In this document: positions 43,629 through 53,557 of the stretch, one piece after another
Layout of the letters: every line of letters begins with the position of its first letter
Position numbering within the stretch: position 1 is the stretch's first letter
DNA from: Bin55 sp963667455
GTDB lineage: Bacteria > Pseudomonadota > Gammaproteobacteria > Pseudomonadales > Azotimanducaceae
Assembly (NCBI GenBank): GCA_963667455.2
Contig: CAXXFR010000025.1
Span: 102,729-166,728, forward strand
Direction of reading: 5' to 3'
Length of the DNA stretch: 64,000 nt
Position numbers and translations under genes: made by a program
Notes under the pieces: generated by a model
What the model was told of the DNA's origin: nothing
The model's database searches: none
What the model saw: only the letters and a program-made list of their open reading frames with translations

Positions 43629-45539
43629 CTAATTCACCGTCGAATCAGATTGGTCTTTCTTGTTGCCGCCTTCCAAATTGGCCAGACCGGCTTCTACGCG
43701 TTGAGCCTTTTCTTCGTCCCACCACCAAGCATCAATGACGGGTACTCGCGAAAGCGCATCGGAATTTACTTCCCCAAACTTGTCCCACGTCACTAGGCGA
43801 TACCCCGGTTGCCCCATTCCGGGAACCATGTAGAAGTTCCACAGCAGCACTCGATCGATGGCACGCGTCGCCGCATAGAGGTCTTTCGCCGTTCGAGCCT
43901 TGATCACTTCCTCAATGAGATGGTCGATCACAGGATTTTTGATGCCTGCCCAATTCATTCCGTACTGCTGATCGGCCGCTTCACTACCGAAACGGTTGCG
44001 AAGATCGAATCCCGGCATGTTTCCTGGAATCCAAATGTAGCCGCTTCCATCGAATTTCCCGGTTCGCATGCGATGCTGCCAATGGGAAACCTCCGGCGCA
44101 ACGGCACTGGTCGAGATGCCGATCTGGTTCAAGCGTCGAATGTAGGGAGACTTGGCGCGCAACAACATCGCAGAGACAAACACGAAATCGAGGTGAAACT
44201 GTTCGCCGGTGTCCTTGTGGCGCAGTTCCCCACGCTTCAGCACCCATCCTGCTTCTTCGAACAACTCCAATGCACGTTTCATGCTCTCACGATTGGTCCC
44301 ATAACCGGTCGAGGGCGGGTGCTTCCATTCGTGCGTGAACACCCGTTCGGGAACCTGATCGCGAAACGGTTCCAGCAACTTGAGCTCGTCTTCTGATGGG
44401 AGTCCTCGTTGAGCCATGGGCGAGTTGTAGAAGTAGCTGTCGCCGTAGTCGTAGAAGCCGAACAGAATTACGCGATTGATCCATCTAAAGTCATACAAGA
44501 GAAACAGTGCTTCTCGAACTCGCACATCCTGAAGCTTCTCCACGCGAACGTTCCAGAACGCCGGCCACCACATACCCCATGCGCGTTTAAGGTATCGCAG
44601 TTCCCTCCGAAACAGACCTGCATGCACCGCTGGAAAGTCGTAACCGGTTGTCCAGTTCTTCGAAACCGTCTCTTCTCGCATGTCGTAGACGTGCGCCTTG
44701 TGCGCCTCCAGCATCACCGTTTCGTCGAGGAAGTAATCGAACTTGACGGTCTCGAAGTTGTAGCGACCATGATTGACGGGTAGATCGCGACCCCAATAGT
44801 CCGGATATCGCTCGTAGTAGATGTTCTTGCCGAAGTTCATTTCCTTGACCTTGTAAGGTCCGCTTCCCAATGGCGGCTCTTGAGTGGTCTCGGTGATGTC
44901 TCGAGACTCCCAGTAGTGGTCGGCAAGAATCGCCAGTCCGCCGTACGTGAACGGAATGATTGGACTGACTTCCACGTCTTCCTTGGTTACAAAACAGACT
45001 TCCTGATCCCCAAATTCATAGACACGGTCGAGTTCGGCCAATGCAGACTTCAGGGAAACCGATCCGTGCTCCAAGTAGGTGTTGAACGTCCAGACCACAT
45101 CGCTGGCGTTGAGTGGAGTGCCATCGTGCCAAAGAGCTCCCTTGCGTATCTTGAAAGCGACCCAAGCGAAGTTCTCTTCGACTGCTACACCTTCAGCCAA
45201 GCGGCCGTATGCACTGGCATCTTCGTCGGCTGTTCCCTCCAGCAAACGATCGTAGACGAGCGAGTTAGCACCTCCGAGGTCGTAGCCTGCAACCAAGCGG
45301 CCCTTGTTGAGAATGCCATTGAAGTTGTCCCACGTGCCTAAAGCCGGAAACCGAATCAGGCCAGCCTTGGGCGCGTTGGGATTTACATAGTCAAAGTGTT
45401 GAAAGTCCTCTTCGTACTTCAGAGGTTCGACGTAGCTAATGCCGTATTTGTAGTCGGGGTCTTGGCACGGTTGCTGCGAATGAACCGTTCCGCCGAGCAC
45501 GAGTCCCGCCGCGATCACTGAGACTGAGAGCTTTCTCAT
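43629..45539 (-). CDS. yejA: Peptide-binding protein, YejA-like
   Basis: 636 residues, family 5 extracellular solute-binding protein with a signal peptide (VSVIAAGLVLGGTVHS). Typical segments are KAGLIRFPALGTWDNFN, YDRLLEGTADEDASAYG, WHDGTPLNASDVVWTF and GSGPYKVKEMNFGK. First gene of yejA-yejB-yejE. The ATPase gene yejF is not next to it; 41292 downstream begins purE. Confidence 0.91.
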   Translation of the reverse strand: MRKLSVSVIAAGLVLGGTVHSQQPCQDPDYKYGISYVEPLKYEEDFQHFDYVNPNAPKAGLIRFPALGTWDNFNGILNKGRLVAGYDLGGANSLVYDRLLEGTADEDASAYGRLAEGVAVEENFAWVAFKIRKGALWHDGTPLNASDVVWTFNTYLEHGSVSLKSALAELDRVYEFGDQEVCFVTKEDVEVSPIIPFTYGGLAILADHYWESRDITETTQEPPLGSGPYKVKEMNFGKNIYYERYPDYWGRDLPVNHGRYNFETVKFDYFLDETVMLEAHKAHVYDMREETVSKNWTTGYDFPAVHAGLFRRELRYLKRAWGMWWPAFWNVRVEKLQDVRVREALFLLYDFRWINRVILFGFYDYGDSYFYNSPMAQRGLPSEDELKLLEPFRDQVPERVFTHEWKHPPSTGYGTNRESMKRALELFEEAGWVLKRGELRHKDTGEQFHLDFVFVSAMLLRAKSPYIRRLNQIGISTSAVAPEVSHWQHRMRTGKFDGSGYIWIPGNMPGFDLRNRFGSEAADQQYGMNWAGIKNPVIDHLIEEVIKARTAKDLYAATRAIDRVLLWNFYMVPGMGQPGYRLVTWDKFGEVNSDALSRVPVIDAWWWDEEKAQRVEAGLANLEGGNKKDQSDSTVN

Positions 45540-45646
45540 GTACGCCGAATTGGGAAATTCAACGGCATATCGTAATCGCTATTGCAATTCGCCTTTGCAT
45601 TACGATAGTTCGCTTGAGCGCAACACCATGTTCCGAGGACGAAGAC

Positions 45647-46429
45647 ATGACTGTCAAAACCGACCTATTCGATCTGTCTGGACGCACCGCATTGCTGACG
45701 GGAGCTTCCAAAGGGATGGGCCTAAGCATGGCTCAAGGACTCGCTGAACATGGTGCCAATGTAGTTGTGTCGAGTCGCAAGATCGATCAATGCGAAGCGG
45801 CTTGTGAACAAATCAACAATGCCTGCGGCGAAGAACGGGCAATCGCAATCGCATGCAACATCGGTTACAAGGAGCAACTCGAGAACCTTGTAGGTGAGAC
45901 TCGCAGTCGGTTGGGTCCCATCGACATCTTGGTTAGCAATGCAGGCGTGAACCCATTCTTCGGGCCGATGTCCCAGATTCCTGATTCCGCCTACGACAAG
46001 ATCATGAACTCCAATGTGAGGTCCAATCACTGGCTGTGCCAAATGGTCGCGCCCGACATGGTTGCCAAGAAGCGCGGAAGCATCATGATTACCGCTAGCA
46101 CAGGTGCGTTCTCTGGATCGCTTTCGCTTGGTACGTACAACATCTCTAAACTTGCCGACATCGCACTGGTTCGAAATGTCGCTATGGAATACGGTCCACA
46201 CGGAGTACGGGTCAATGCAATCTGTCCTGGGCTGATCAAGACGGATTTTGCGAAAGCGTTGTGGGATAACGAGCAAGCGAAGCGCAACGCCGAGACCAAC
46301 ACTCCGCTTCGTCGATTAGGTGAGTCGGACGATCTCAAGGGAATCGCAGTTTTTCTGGCTTCCGACGCAAGCTCCTACGTCACCGGTCAGGCAATAGCTG
46401 TGTGCGGTGGTACGCACATGTGGAGGTAG
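45647..46429 (+). CDS. Short-chain dehydrogenase/reductase
   Basis: 260 residues. TGASKGMGLSMAQGL is the cofactor motif, NAGVN follows, and catalytic Ser/Tyr/Lys lie in ITASTGAFS and GTYNISKLA. Of the 3-oxoacyl reductase-like classical SDRs; substrate unknown. ATG at 45647 has GAGGA seven bases upstream; a TTG 33 bases earlier is rejected. Its stop overlaps the ribosome site of polB. Confidence 0.85.
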   Translation: MTVKTDLFDLSGRTALLTGASKGMGLSMAQGLAEHGANVVVSSRKIDQCEAACEQINNACGEERAIAIACNIGYKEQLENLVGETRSRLGPIDILVSNAGVNPFFGPMSQIPDSAYDKIMNSNVRSNHWLCQMVAPDMVAKKRGSIMITASTGAFSGSLSLGTYNISKLADIALVRNVAMEYGPHGVRVNAICPGLIKTDFAKALWDNEQAKRNAETNTPLRRLGESDDLKGIAVFLASDASSYVTGQAIAVCGGTHMWR

Positions 46430-46435
46430 AGCGAC

Positions 46436-48805
46436 ATTTCAGATCAGCACTCTGCTGAGAGCTTTCTAGGCTTCCTCTATCAGGCCACGTACAGGATCGA
46501 AAACGGCCAACCCGTCATTCACATAGCCGGTCGACTGCAAGACGGACGATCATTTCTCGTTCGAGAGTCGCGGCGTGTTCCTGCCTTCTTTGTGCGCGAC
46601 ACCGACGTAGGCCATGCCCATCTGCGCAAGTTCAAGATTGAGGCAACTGTCGACGATACGCTCGATGGGTTTCCCGCAGCGAAAGTGCTAGTTCCGATTC
46701 CTTCCGATGTGCTTCCGGTGCGAGACAAGCTTCACATCGCCGGAGCCCCAACCTACGAGGCCGACCTGCGTTTCGCCGTCTCATACTTGATCGACAAGAA
46801 CATTCGAGGGGGGATTTCGATCTCAGGCGAACCAGAACCCAGTTCAAACGGGTTTGATGTGGTCTTCAACGATCCATCGGTATCACCTAGTGATGTCGGA
46901 CTGGATCCAAGAGTGCTGTCTTTTGACATTGAGACAGACCCTGACGCTCACCGCCTGCTCGCTATTGCAATGTACGGCCTCGGGGAGAGTCGAACTCTCG
47001 TCGTCGATCCAGAGTCGCGAGCCATGCCGGAAGGGGCGGTGGCGTTTTCGTCTGAACGAGAGGCGATTGACGCTTTCGTCGAGTGCGTTGCGGATCTCGA
47101 CCCGGACGTGCTCACCGGTTGGAACGTTGTGGACTTCGACTTGGCAGTGCTGTCGAGGATTGCACGTCGATGCAAGACGACATTGAAGCTGGGCAGGTCT
47201 TCTGACGGTGTACGCATCCGAGAGGCAAGAGGCTACTTCGGGAGCAGCCAAGCCATCGTCCACGGCCGCGTCGTACTTGATGGGATTTCCCTACTGCGAG
47301 GTGCTTTCGTTCCATTCAAGGATTTCTCGCTTGATGCAGTTGCTCGCGAAGTCCTAGGCGAAGGCAAGGCTGTCGAAGGCGATGTTTCCGACAGGGCCGA
47401 GGAAATTCTCGACCGCTACACCAATGATCTGCCAGGATTTGTGCACTATGCAAGTACAGATGCCCGTCTGGCACTGGAGATTGTGGAGCAATTGCAGCTC
47501 ATTCCCCTTGCAGTCAAGCGCAGCAAGTTGACCGGAATGACGGTCGATCGAGTTTCATCGAGCGTTGCATCTTTCGACTTCGTTTATCTGTCGCAGCTTC
47601 GCAAACGGAACATCCGTGCCCCTTCCGTGAGAGGAGAGGACCCACACTATCGGGAGCCCCATTCCGGAGGCTTGGTGCTCGAGCCCACTCCAGGCATGTT
47701 CTCGAATGTCTGGACGTTCGACTATCGAAGCCTCTATCCCAGCGTCATTCGCACTTTCAACATCGATCCCGTTTGCTACACCGAGAGCACAACCATCGAG
47801 AATCCCATCGAGACCATCAACGGCGCCAGGTTTGCGCGGGACAAAGGAATTCTTCCAACTGTGTTGGACGAGCTGTTTGAGGAAAGGGAAGATGCCAAGA
47901 ATCGCGATGATCCCGTTGCATCTCAGGCAATCAAGATTCTGATGAATTCGTTCTACGGTGTGCTGGCGACACCTATTTGCCGTTTTCACAATTCCAAGAT
48001 GGCAAATGCGGTCACATCTTTCGGACGCTACTTCCTACGCTACGCCAAGGAATGGTTTGAAAATCGGGGATTTGAGGTCCTCTATGGAGATACTGACTCC
48101 GTATTCGTCAAATCTGGAGTTGAGCAAGACTCCGTAGCCTTCAAGCTGGGAACTGACCTCACGGACGAGTTCAACATGGCACTTGCAGATCATGTGGAAC
48201 AACAATGGTCTGTGGCCTGCCGTCTAACGCTTGAATTCGAACACTTGTTCACCAAGTTCTTTCTACCGGCAATGCGACGATCGACTGCGGGAGCCCGCAA
48301 ACGTTACGCAGGACTCGAGTACCCGTCAGGCAACGTTCAGTTCACCGGAATGGAGGTGGTTCGGCGAGATTGGACTGAACTGGCCAAAGAAGTTCAACGA
48401 GAGCTGTTCAGAAAACTCTTCACCAACGAGCCGGTCGATGAGTACTTGCGGGAGTATGTGAGGTTGCTTCGCTCCGGAGACCTCGACGATCAGCTCGTAT
48501 ATCGCAAGGGACTCCGAAAGCCTCTACACCAATATAAGAAAGTTGTGCCTCCTCACGTAGCAGCTGGTCGCAAGATGTCGTCGCGACCAGGAAGGATCAT
48601 CGAGTACATAATCACAACCGAGGGCCCAGAACCACTGGAGAATCTCGAACATCCGCCAGATCGTGAACACTACCTCCAACGCCAGATTCGACCCGTGGCG
48701 GAACCGGTTCTGTCTGCCCTTGGGCTTGACTTCGATGAAGTCGCCGAACGCTACCACCAACGAGACCTTCTAGCGAGTATTAGCGACCCAGTGAGTAGCC
48801 GGTGA
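46436..48805 (+). CDS. polB: DNA polymerase II (family B), probable ATT start
   Basis: Replication-restart and repair polymerase. The 3'-5' exonuclease is intact: Exo I FDIETD (D164/E166), Exo II GWNVVDFDLAVL and Exo III YASTDARL. Polymerase motifs: A DYRSLYPSVIRTF (near 428), B KILMNSFYGVLATP, C YGDTDSVF (near 550). The first ATG/GTG in frame is the GTG at 46592, but the 52 codons before it clearly encode the family N-terminus (FLYQATYRIENGQP, AGRLQDGRSFLVRESRRVP). In that stretch the only plausible start is ATT at 46436, nine bases after GGAGG (46422-46426). This gives 789 residues, near E. coli Pol II (783). Confidence 0.9.
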   Translation: MSDQHSAESFLGFLYQATYRIENGQPVIHIAGRLQDGRSFLVRESRRVPAFFVRDTDVGHAHLRKFKIEATVDDTLDGFPAAKVLVPIPSDVLPVRDKLHIAGAPTYEADLRFAVSYLIDKNIRGGISISGEPEPSSNGFDVVFNDPSVSPSDVGLDPRVLSFDIETDPDAHRLLAIAMYGLGESRTLVVDPESRAMPEGAVAFSSEREAIDAFVECVADLDPDVLTGWNVVDFDLAVLSRIARRCKTTLKLGRSSDGVRIREARGYFGSSQAIVHGRVVLDGISLLRGAFVPFKDFSLDAVAREVLGEGKAVEGDVSDRAEEILDRYTNDLPGFVHYASTDARLALEIVEQLQLIPLAVKRSKLTGMTVDRVSSSVASFDFVYLSQLRKRNIRAPSVRGEDPHYREPHSGGLVLEPTPGMFSNVWTFDYRSLYPSVIRTFNIDPVCYTESTTIENPIETINGARFARDKGILPTVLDELFEEREDAKNRDDPVASQAIKILMNSFYGVLATPICRFHNSKMANAVTSFGRYFLRYAKEWFENRGFEVLYGDTDSVFVKSGVEQDSVAFKLGTDLTDEFNMALADHVEQQWSVACRLTLEFEHLFTKFFLPAMRRSTAGARKRYAGLEYPSGNVQFTGMEVVRRDWTELAKEVQRELFRKLFTNEPVDEYLREYVRLLRSGDLDDQLVYRKGLRKPLHQYKKVVPPHVAAGRKMSSRPGRIIEYIITTEGPEPLENLEHPPDREHYLQRQIRPVAEPVLSALGLDFDEVAERYHQRDLLASISDPVSSR

Positions 48806-49000
48806 CAAGGTACAACCGAATTGCTTGAACTGAGCATCAGTCGCCAAGATTACATTCGGTGTCAAGAATGCAATTCCAACACCGATTCATCGGGATATGA
48901 TTGAAGGTTCGAACTCTCGGTTTTCAGCGTCTGGAAGATGGCCCATCCGTGTCTGAAACTCGCTCCCCAATGTCTCCGTTCGCTTAACTACAAGTTGACT

Positions 49001-51811
49001 ATGAAGAAAGCTCCATTGCTCCTCGTTTCGATTCTGCTTGTGACGGCATCGTGGGCGACCGACTCGGAGACTGTCTCCGTTCCTTGTCGGGTGGTGGTCC
49101 AGGACGGCGAACTAGGCGACATTTGGGTCGGAGTCTACAGCGCAACAGAAGCAATTCCGACGGATTCGATGGTCTGGACAGCTGTCGAAGCCGAAGAGTT
49201 CGTGCTGGACGTTCCTGCACGGCAAGAGCTGGAGTTCGTCGCTCTCAGAAGAGACTCTCTCCCGATCATCAAGAAGTGGTCTCAGGGCGATGAAGCGAGC
49301 CCGGTCACTTTCGAGTTCGAGCGGGGATCCGTAATTAAGGGGAAGGTGCTCTCCACGGACGGTTTTCCCGTTGCGCGTGCTCGCCTCACGGTGTCGAGTT
49401 CCGACGAGCCGATCTTCCCAATTCCCGATCACGCGTCGTTCGCTTGGGAAAGCGACGAGGACGGCAACTACGAGATTGCCGGATTTGCGGAGGGCGAGCA
49501 CGAGATTGAAGTGCTGGCCAGAAGCGACCTTCCTTCTGAGACTTTCTTAGTCAGAATTGGTGAAAACGAAGAGCACACTCGAGATCTGAATCTTGCAGAC
49601 GCATACTTCGTGACCGGCACCGTGTCCGGACCCTTGAATCGACCTGTCTCCGGTGCGCAAGTCAGCGTGATAATCCCTGGAGGCGTCTCGTTTCCCAGGG
49701 TGGAGCTTCGAACCGTTGGCGATGAAACAGGCTACTTCCGGCAGGGTCCGTTCCAACCGGGCCGAAACGTGTATGTGAGTGCCTGGTCCGAAACGGGCGG
49801 ATCCAGTCGAATGCATCGAGTCCGCCCTCCACGACACGACTTCCCGCTAACGCTCTCCGATTCGATTCGCGTCTATGGGCAACTTCGGGACTGGGAGACC
49901 GAGAAGCCCATCAGCGAGTACACGCTGTACGCCCACCGAAACTCGTTCGCAACGATGGAGTTCACGCGTGTAAGCATTGACGGCGAGCTGTCCGAGACGG
50001 TGGATGAGAAAACAATGCTTCTGCATCTGGAGTCGCCCGGCTACCCGCCCAAATTCTGGCAGGTGAACTTCGCTCACAGTAACGATCACGACTTGGGGAC
50101 CGTTCATCTGAAACAGGGCAGGTTCATCTCGGGGATCGTTCTCACAGCGGTTGACGGCACACCCGTAGAGGATGCAAGGATTTTTTGGACCGTTTATGAA
50201 CAGCTGCTGGCTGACGGTCTCCAAGACGTCTTTGTCCGAAATGGTCGAAATCCCGACGGGCTCCTATATGGTCTGTATGTGTTGGCAAACAGGTGGCTGG
50301 CGAATACGTGGACGACAAATTCAGGACCGGACGGAAAGTTCTCCCTGGGGCCACTTCCGCACGACCGAGTGCAACTGATGGTGATCGCGACAGACCATGA
50401 GGCGCAAACCCTCGACATCGGGGAGTCGGAGAACGAAGTCGAGGTGGCACTGGGTCCTAGAGTGACGTTCGCTAGAAACAACAACATGACCGGGCGGGTG
50501 GTGTCTACCACGGGAGAGCCTGTTCCCGCAGAGGTGATTAGTCAGAACACCGATCCTAGGTTGAACACATGGACGGATACCGATGCCGACGGGAACTTCG
50601 AGCTTGCCGCAGAGCCCGGAACAAACGAAATCTATGCCCGAACCGATGACTATGGTGATTCGAACACCGTGAGTGTGGAGGTGCGGGAAGACACGGTTCA
50701 ACACGTGCGATTCGTCGTCTACACCAAGGGTCGCCTCACGGTGCATCTGTCAGGTCTCCAGAGCGGCGAGACCGCAATTCTGACGATCGAGGGCAGAGTC
50801 CCGGAGCGCAATAAACGTTACACGAGAGACTTGGGCAACGGCGAGCACCTGATCCAAGGCCTGCGCTCAGGCAAGTACATAGTCGTGGCGGAGACCTCAT
50901 CGGGACGCAAGACATCAAGGTGGGTCGAAGTTCCAACGGACGGAGAGGCGCGAGCGGAAATCGAGTTCTCGGGCACGAACCGGCTGTACGGCAAGGTGCA
51001 GAAGCGCGAAGCTTTGCTCGACTGGTCGTTTCGAGTCATCGCCAAACCGAAGGACCCCACCTCTGCATCGGGCTGGGGAGAGGTCTCCAACGACGGATCT
51101 TTCGAAGTTCATGGCCTGCAGGACGGAGACTACAAGGTAACCCTCCAGTGGTTCGAACAGGATACGGTGCCTTACATAGTGAGCGACGAATTCGACGGAC
51201 CAACTCGCCGAGGACCTACCTTGAATGTTGTTGTTGCAGGCGATACGCAGGTGAACATCCCTGTAAGCATCTTTGCTGTCCAAGGAACCGTGCATGCCCC
51301 GGGCGGAACCGAGAGAGCGGAAGTGAGCCTCATCCAGGACGGACAGATCGTGGGCAAGGCGAAAGCGTATGCTTTGGGACTATTTCGCATTTCGAACGTG
51401 GAACCCGGCGAGTATGTAGTCGTCGCAAACCAGAAGGGATTTTTTGCTGAAAAACAGGAGCTTCTTGTCAATGGCAATGTCCGCGGGGTCAAGTTTCAGC
51501 TGCTCCCCAAGTTCGAGGGCTCGCTGGTAATTTCCGGGAGAGTCGCACCGTTCCCAACATCCGGGGATGTGTGGGTGTCACTCGCAAGGGCGGAGAACGC
51601 CTTTCACTTGGTCAACTCCGTCCAGACGGACGATCAAGGACGCTTTCGGTTCAAGAGGCTGGCGGCCGACGATTACACGCTCAGCGTGCTTCGCAGGGGA
51701 TTCGGAGACGAGACTTTGTCTTTGCGGAAGTCAGTTTACGATCTCGTCCTCGGACCTAAGAACGAGAGAGGCGGCGAAGTTGACACTGCCAACCAAGGCG
51801 AATCGAATTAG
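49001..51811 (+). CDS. Large secreted protein with repeated carboxypeptidase-regulatory-like domains
   Basis: 936 residues from the ATG at 49001, which opens a signal peptide (MKKAPLLLVSILLVTASWA). The rest is a chain of about eight or nine beta-sandwich modules of the carboxypeptidase-regulatory/Ig-like kind, recognisable by recurring G-x-V-x-dG-x-PV-x-A and DEDGNYEIAGFAEG-type turns (also DADGNFELA, GPDGKFSLGPLPHD, DDQGRFRFKRLAADDY). No enzymatic domain, membrane anchor or sorting signal seen. Probably a periplasmic or surface structural/binding protein. The modules are well diverged from each other. About 195 bp upstream of it hold nothing recognisable. Confidence 0.8.
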   Translation: MKKAPLLLVSILLVTASWATDSETVSVPCRVVVQDGELGDIWVGVYSATEAIPTDSMVWTAVEAEEFVLDVPARQELEFVALRRDSLPIIKKWSQGDEASPVTFEFERGSVIKGKVLSTDGFPVARARLTVSSSDEPIFPIPDHASFAWESDEDGNYEIAGFAEGEHEIEVLARSDLPSETFLVRIGENEEHTRDLNLADAYFVTGTVSGPLNRPVSGAQVSVIIPGGVSFPRVELRTVGDETGYFRQGPFQPGRNVYVSAWSETGGSSRMHRVRPPRHDFPLTLSDSIRVYGQLRDWETEKPISEYTLYAHRNSFATMEFTRVSIDGELSETVDEKTMLLHLESPGYPPKFWQVNFAHSNDHDLGTVHLKQGRFISGIVLTAVDGTPVEDARIFWTVYEQLLADGLQDVFVRNGRNPDGLLYGLYVLANRWLANTWTTNSGPDGKFSLGPLPHDRVQLMVIATDHEAQTLDIGESENEVEVALGPRVTFARNNNMTGRVVSTTGEPVPAEVISQNTDPRLNTWTDTDADGNFELAAEPGTNEIYARTDDYGDSNTVSVEVREDTVQHVRFVVYTKGRLTVHLSGLQSGETAILTIEGRVPERNKRYTRDLGNGEHLIQGLRSGKYIVVAETSSGRKTSRWVEVPTDGEARAEIEFSGTNRLYGKVQKREALLDWSFRVIAKPKDPTSASGWGEVSNDGSFEVHGLQDGDYKVTLQWFEQDTVPYIVSDEFDGPTRRGPTLNVVVAGDTQVNIPVSIFAVQGTVHAPGGTERAEVSLIQDGQIVGKAKAYALGLFRISNVEPGEYVVVANQKGFFAEKQELLVNGNVRGVKFQLLPKFEGSLVISGRVAPFPTSGDVWVSLARAENAFHLVNSVQTDDQGRFRFKRLAADDYTLSVLRRGFGDETLSLRKSVYDLVLGPKNERGGEVDTANQGESN

Positions 51812-51851
51812 ACAGACCTTACTTTAGGACGATCTCTTGGAGAATCCTCTC

Positions 51852-52565
51852 TCAGCCGGACGTCTCGACGACCAATTTCTGAGCCGAAGCATGCAAGCTG
51901 GAGTACAGGCGGTCGAATATGTATGCGCCCAATCGAAGGCCTTGCTCGATCCAGACGCGCCGTTCGCCTTCAATCCACGGATCTTCCAATAGTTCGAAGA
52001 AGTCTTGTGCGTGGCGAATGTCGATGTCAGCGTGGATTCGGTAATGCACAAGTTCTTCCTCCTTCAGCCATCCGCGCTCCACAACTTCCTGTGCAATGCG
52101 GGTCGAAATCGTTACAAAGCAGTACTCGATGATGCCCATGCAGGCAATGCCAACCTCCAGTTCATCGAGTAGGCACGCGCCGATCAAAGAACTATTGAAT
52201 GCCCGAATCTCCGGCCATTGTCGTCCCTGATCCTCAAGTCCTCGAACATCGCTTCCTATCGACCGAAGGAATGACTCAAATGTGTGTTGGTGGAAGGCAG
52301 ACTCTTCAAATTGCCCGTGTTCCTCCACCACATTCTTCAGGATTTCGAGTCTACGACTGGGATTGGGAATTCGGCCGACGAGGGCCATCATCGGACGCGA
52401 GAAAAACGCGACGCAAAAGAAAAACTGTTGCTGTGATCGCCTGAAACCGTCAAGCGACATCGAGCCATCGTGAAGTGATCGGAAGTAGATGTTCGTGTCG
52501 ATCCCAATTTCCAATTTCACTTGTTCAGCAACCGCAGTTACGGTCGGGGCACCAGAATCACTCAT
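51852..52565 (-). CDS. Haem-oxygenase-like diiron oxidase family protein
   Basis: 237 residues, all-helical TenA/CADD-like fold. Putative iron ligands: E81/E82 with H94 (VVEEHG...HQHTFESFL), E147 (GIIEYCFV) and the H178-x3-D182-x2-H185 motif (HADIDIRH), spaced as in CADD-type haem-oxygenase-like diiron oxidases. Known relatives cleave C-C bonds, hydroxylate amines or make p-aminobenzoate, often on amino acids or fatty acids. GGAG lies six bases before the ATG at 52565. Last of a three-gene operon, 26 bp after the GNAT-like gene. Product unknown. Confidence 0.8.
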   Translation of the reverse strand: MSDSGAPTVTAVAEQVKLEIGIDTNIYFRSLHDGSMSLDGFRRSQQQFFFCVAFFSRPMMALVGRIPNPSRRLEILKNVVEEHGQFEESAFHQHTFESFLRSIGSDVRGLEDQGRQWPEIRAFNSSLIGACLLDELEVGIACMGIIEYCFVTISTRIAQEVVERGWLKEEELVHYRIHADIDIRHAQDFFELLEDPWIEGERRVWIEQGLRLGAYIFDRLYSSLHASAQKLVVETSG

Positions 52566-52591
52566 GATTTCTCCAAATGATGTTGCATTGA

Positions 52592-53557
52592 TTAGATCTC
52601 CGATGAGCTGATAGGGAGACCAAGGCCTTCCGTTTGATCGGTCGCATAAACGGTTGAGGAAAGCACTTCGTGTTGGGTGTTCTCTACGAGTCCTGAGAGA
52701 CTCGAACACTCCGTTGCGGGAATAGCCACGAGCAAATTCGTCAACCCCTCGTCGTAAGCCACCCTGCCAGCTTCCACAACAATCGGGATGAGATCCTTCG
52801 GCGACCTGTATTGAACACTGGACAAGTGGGCGTAGAGTAGTTCTTCGGAATTGTCGTCGTACAGTCTCTTGGAACCGCGCGTGTCTTCCAGCAGACCAGT
52901 GCATCCAGTGCTGGGATCCGACAGCCAAACAAGCTTCATGCGCGAACGAATTGACCTGTTCCCCATCGACCATTGGGGAGCTCGACCATGTGCTTGGGTT
53001 CTCTGTAGATGCTCGCAGTCGTCGTGGGGGTCATTACTTGTCAGAATCTTTGCGGAATCGATTGGGAACTGCCTGAGGCTTTCAGTCTTGAGGCCGAGAA
53101 TCGTGACGCTCTGTACAGGTCGAAACTGCGGAATTCCAATCCGCCCGGTATAAGTGCCAGGCGTCACACCCGTACCCTCCATTACGACGGAATAGCCCTT
53201 GGTGCACTTTTCTCCTACCCAAGTTCGAGTGGCCAGGAACAGACGTTTCAGTACGTGGCCACTTCGTGCCGACGGATCGATTTTCACATCTCCAATGTAG
53301 AGCCACTTCTCTAACTCGCCCCGGGAATGGCGTAGTGTTCGTATCACAGAGCTCAAGACGCCGAGAATGGTTCCCCCACTCTCGACAACGACCGTTAACG
53401 ATTCACCCAATGTGGAGAAAAACCGTTCATACTCGAGAGAATGTTCGATGCGAAACCTAGCGGTGTCAGTCAACGGATAGTCGAACTGAAGTTCGAACTC
53501 CCTGAGCCGTTCACAATACTCCGGCGGCGGTTTACTCCAAACGTGCGTGCGTATCAC
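52592..53557 (-). CDS. GNAT-like acyltransferase, unassigned
   Basis: 321 residues. I do not recognise a named family. The first half looks like a GNAT fold: a beta strand TVVVESGGTILGVLSSV, then KWLYIGDVKIDPSARSGHVLKRLFLA (beta-4 and the acetyl-CoA pyrophosphate loop region) and GYSVVMEGTGVTPGTYTG. The second half (about 180-321) may be a second, degenerate GNAT unit (MKLVWLSDPSTGCTGLLED, LTNLLVAIPATE). GTG at 53557 overlaps the upstream stop as GTGA, implying coupled translation with the DUF3419 gene. Confidence 0.6.
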   Translation of the reverse strand: MIRTHVWSKPPPEYCERLREFELQFDYPLTDTARFRIEHSLEYERFFSTLGESLTVVVESGGTILGVLSSVIRTLRHSRGELEKWLYIGDVKIDPSARSGHVLKRLFLATRTWVGEKCTKGYSVVMEGTGVTPGTYTGRIGIPQFRPVQSVTILGLKTESLRQFPIDSAKILTSNDPHDDCEHLQRTQAHGRAPQWSMGNRSIRSRMKLVWLSDPSTGCTGLLEDTRGSKRLYDDNSEELLYAHLSSVQYRSPKDLIPIVVEAGRVAYDEGLTNLLVAIPATECSSLSGLVENTQHEVLSSTVYATDQTEGLGLPISSSEI

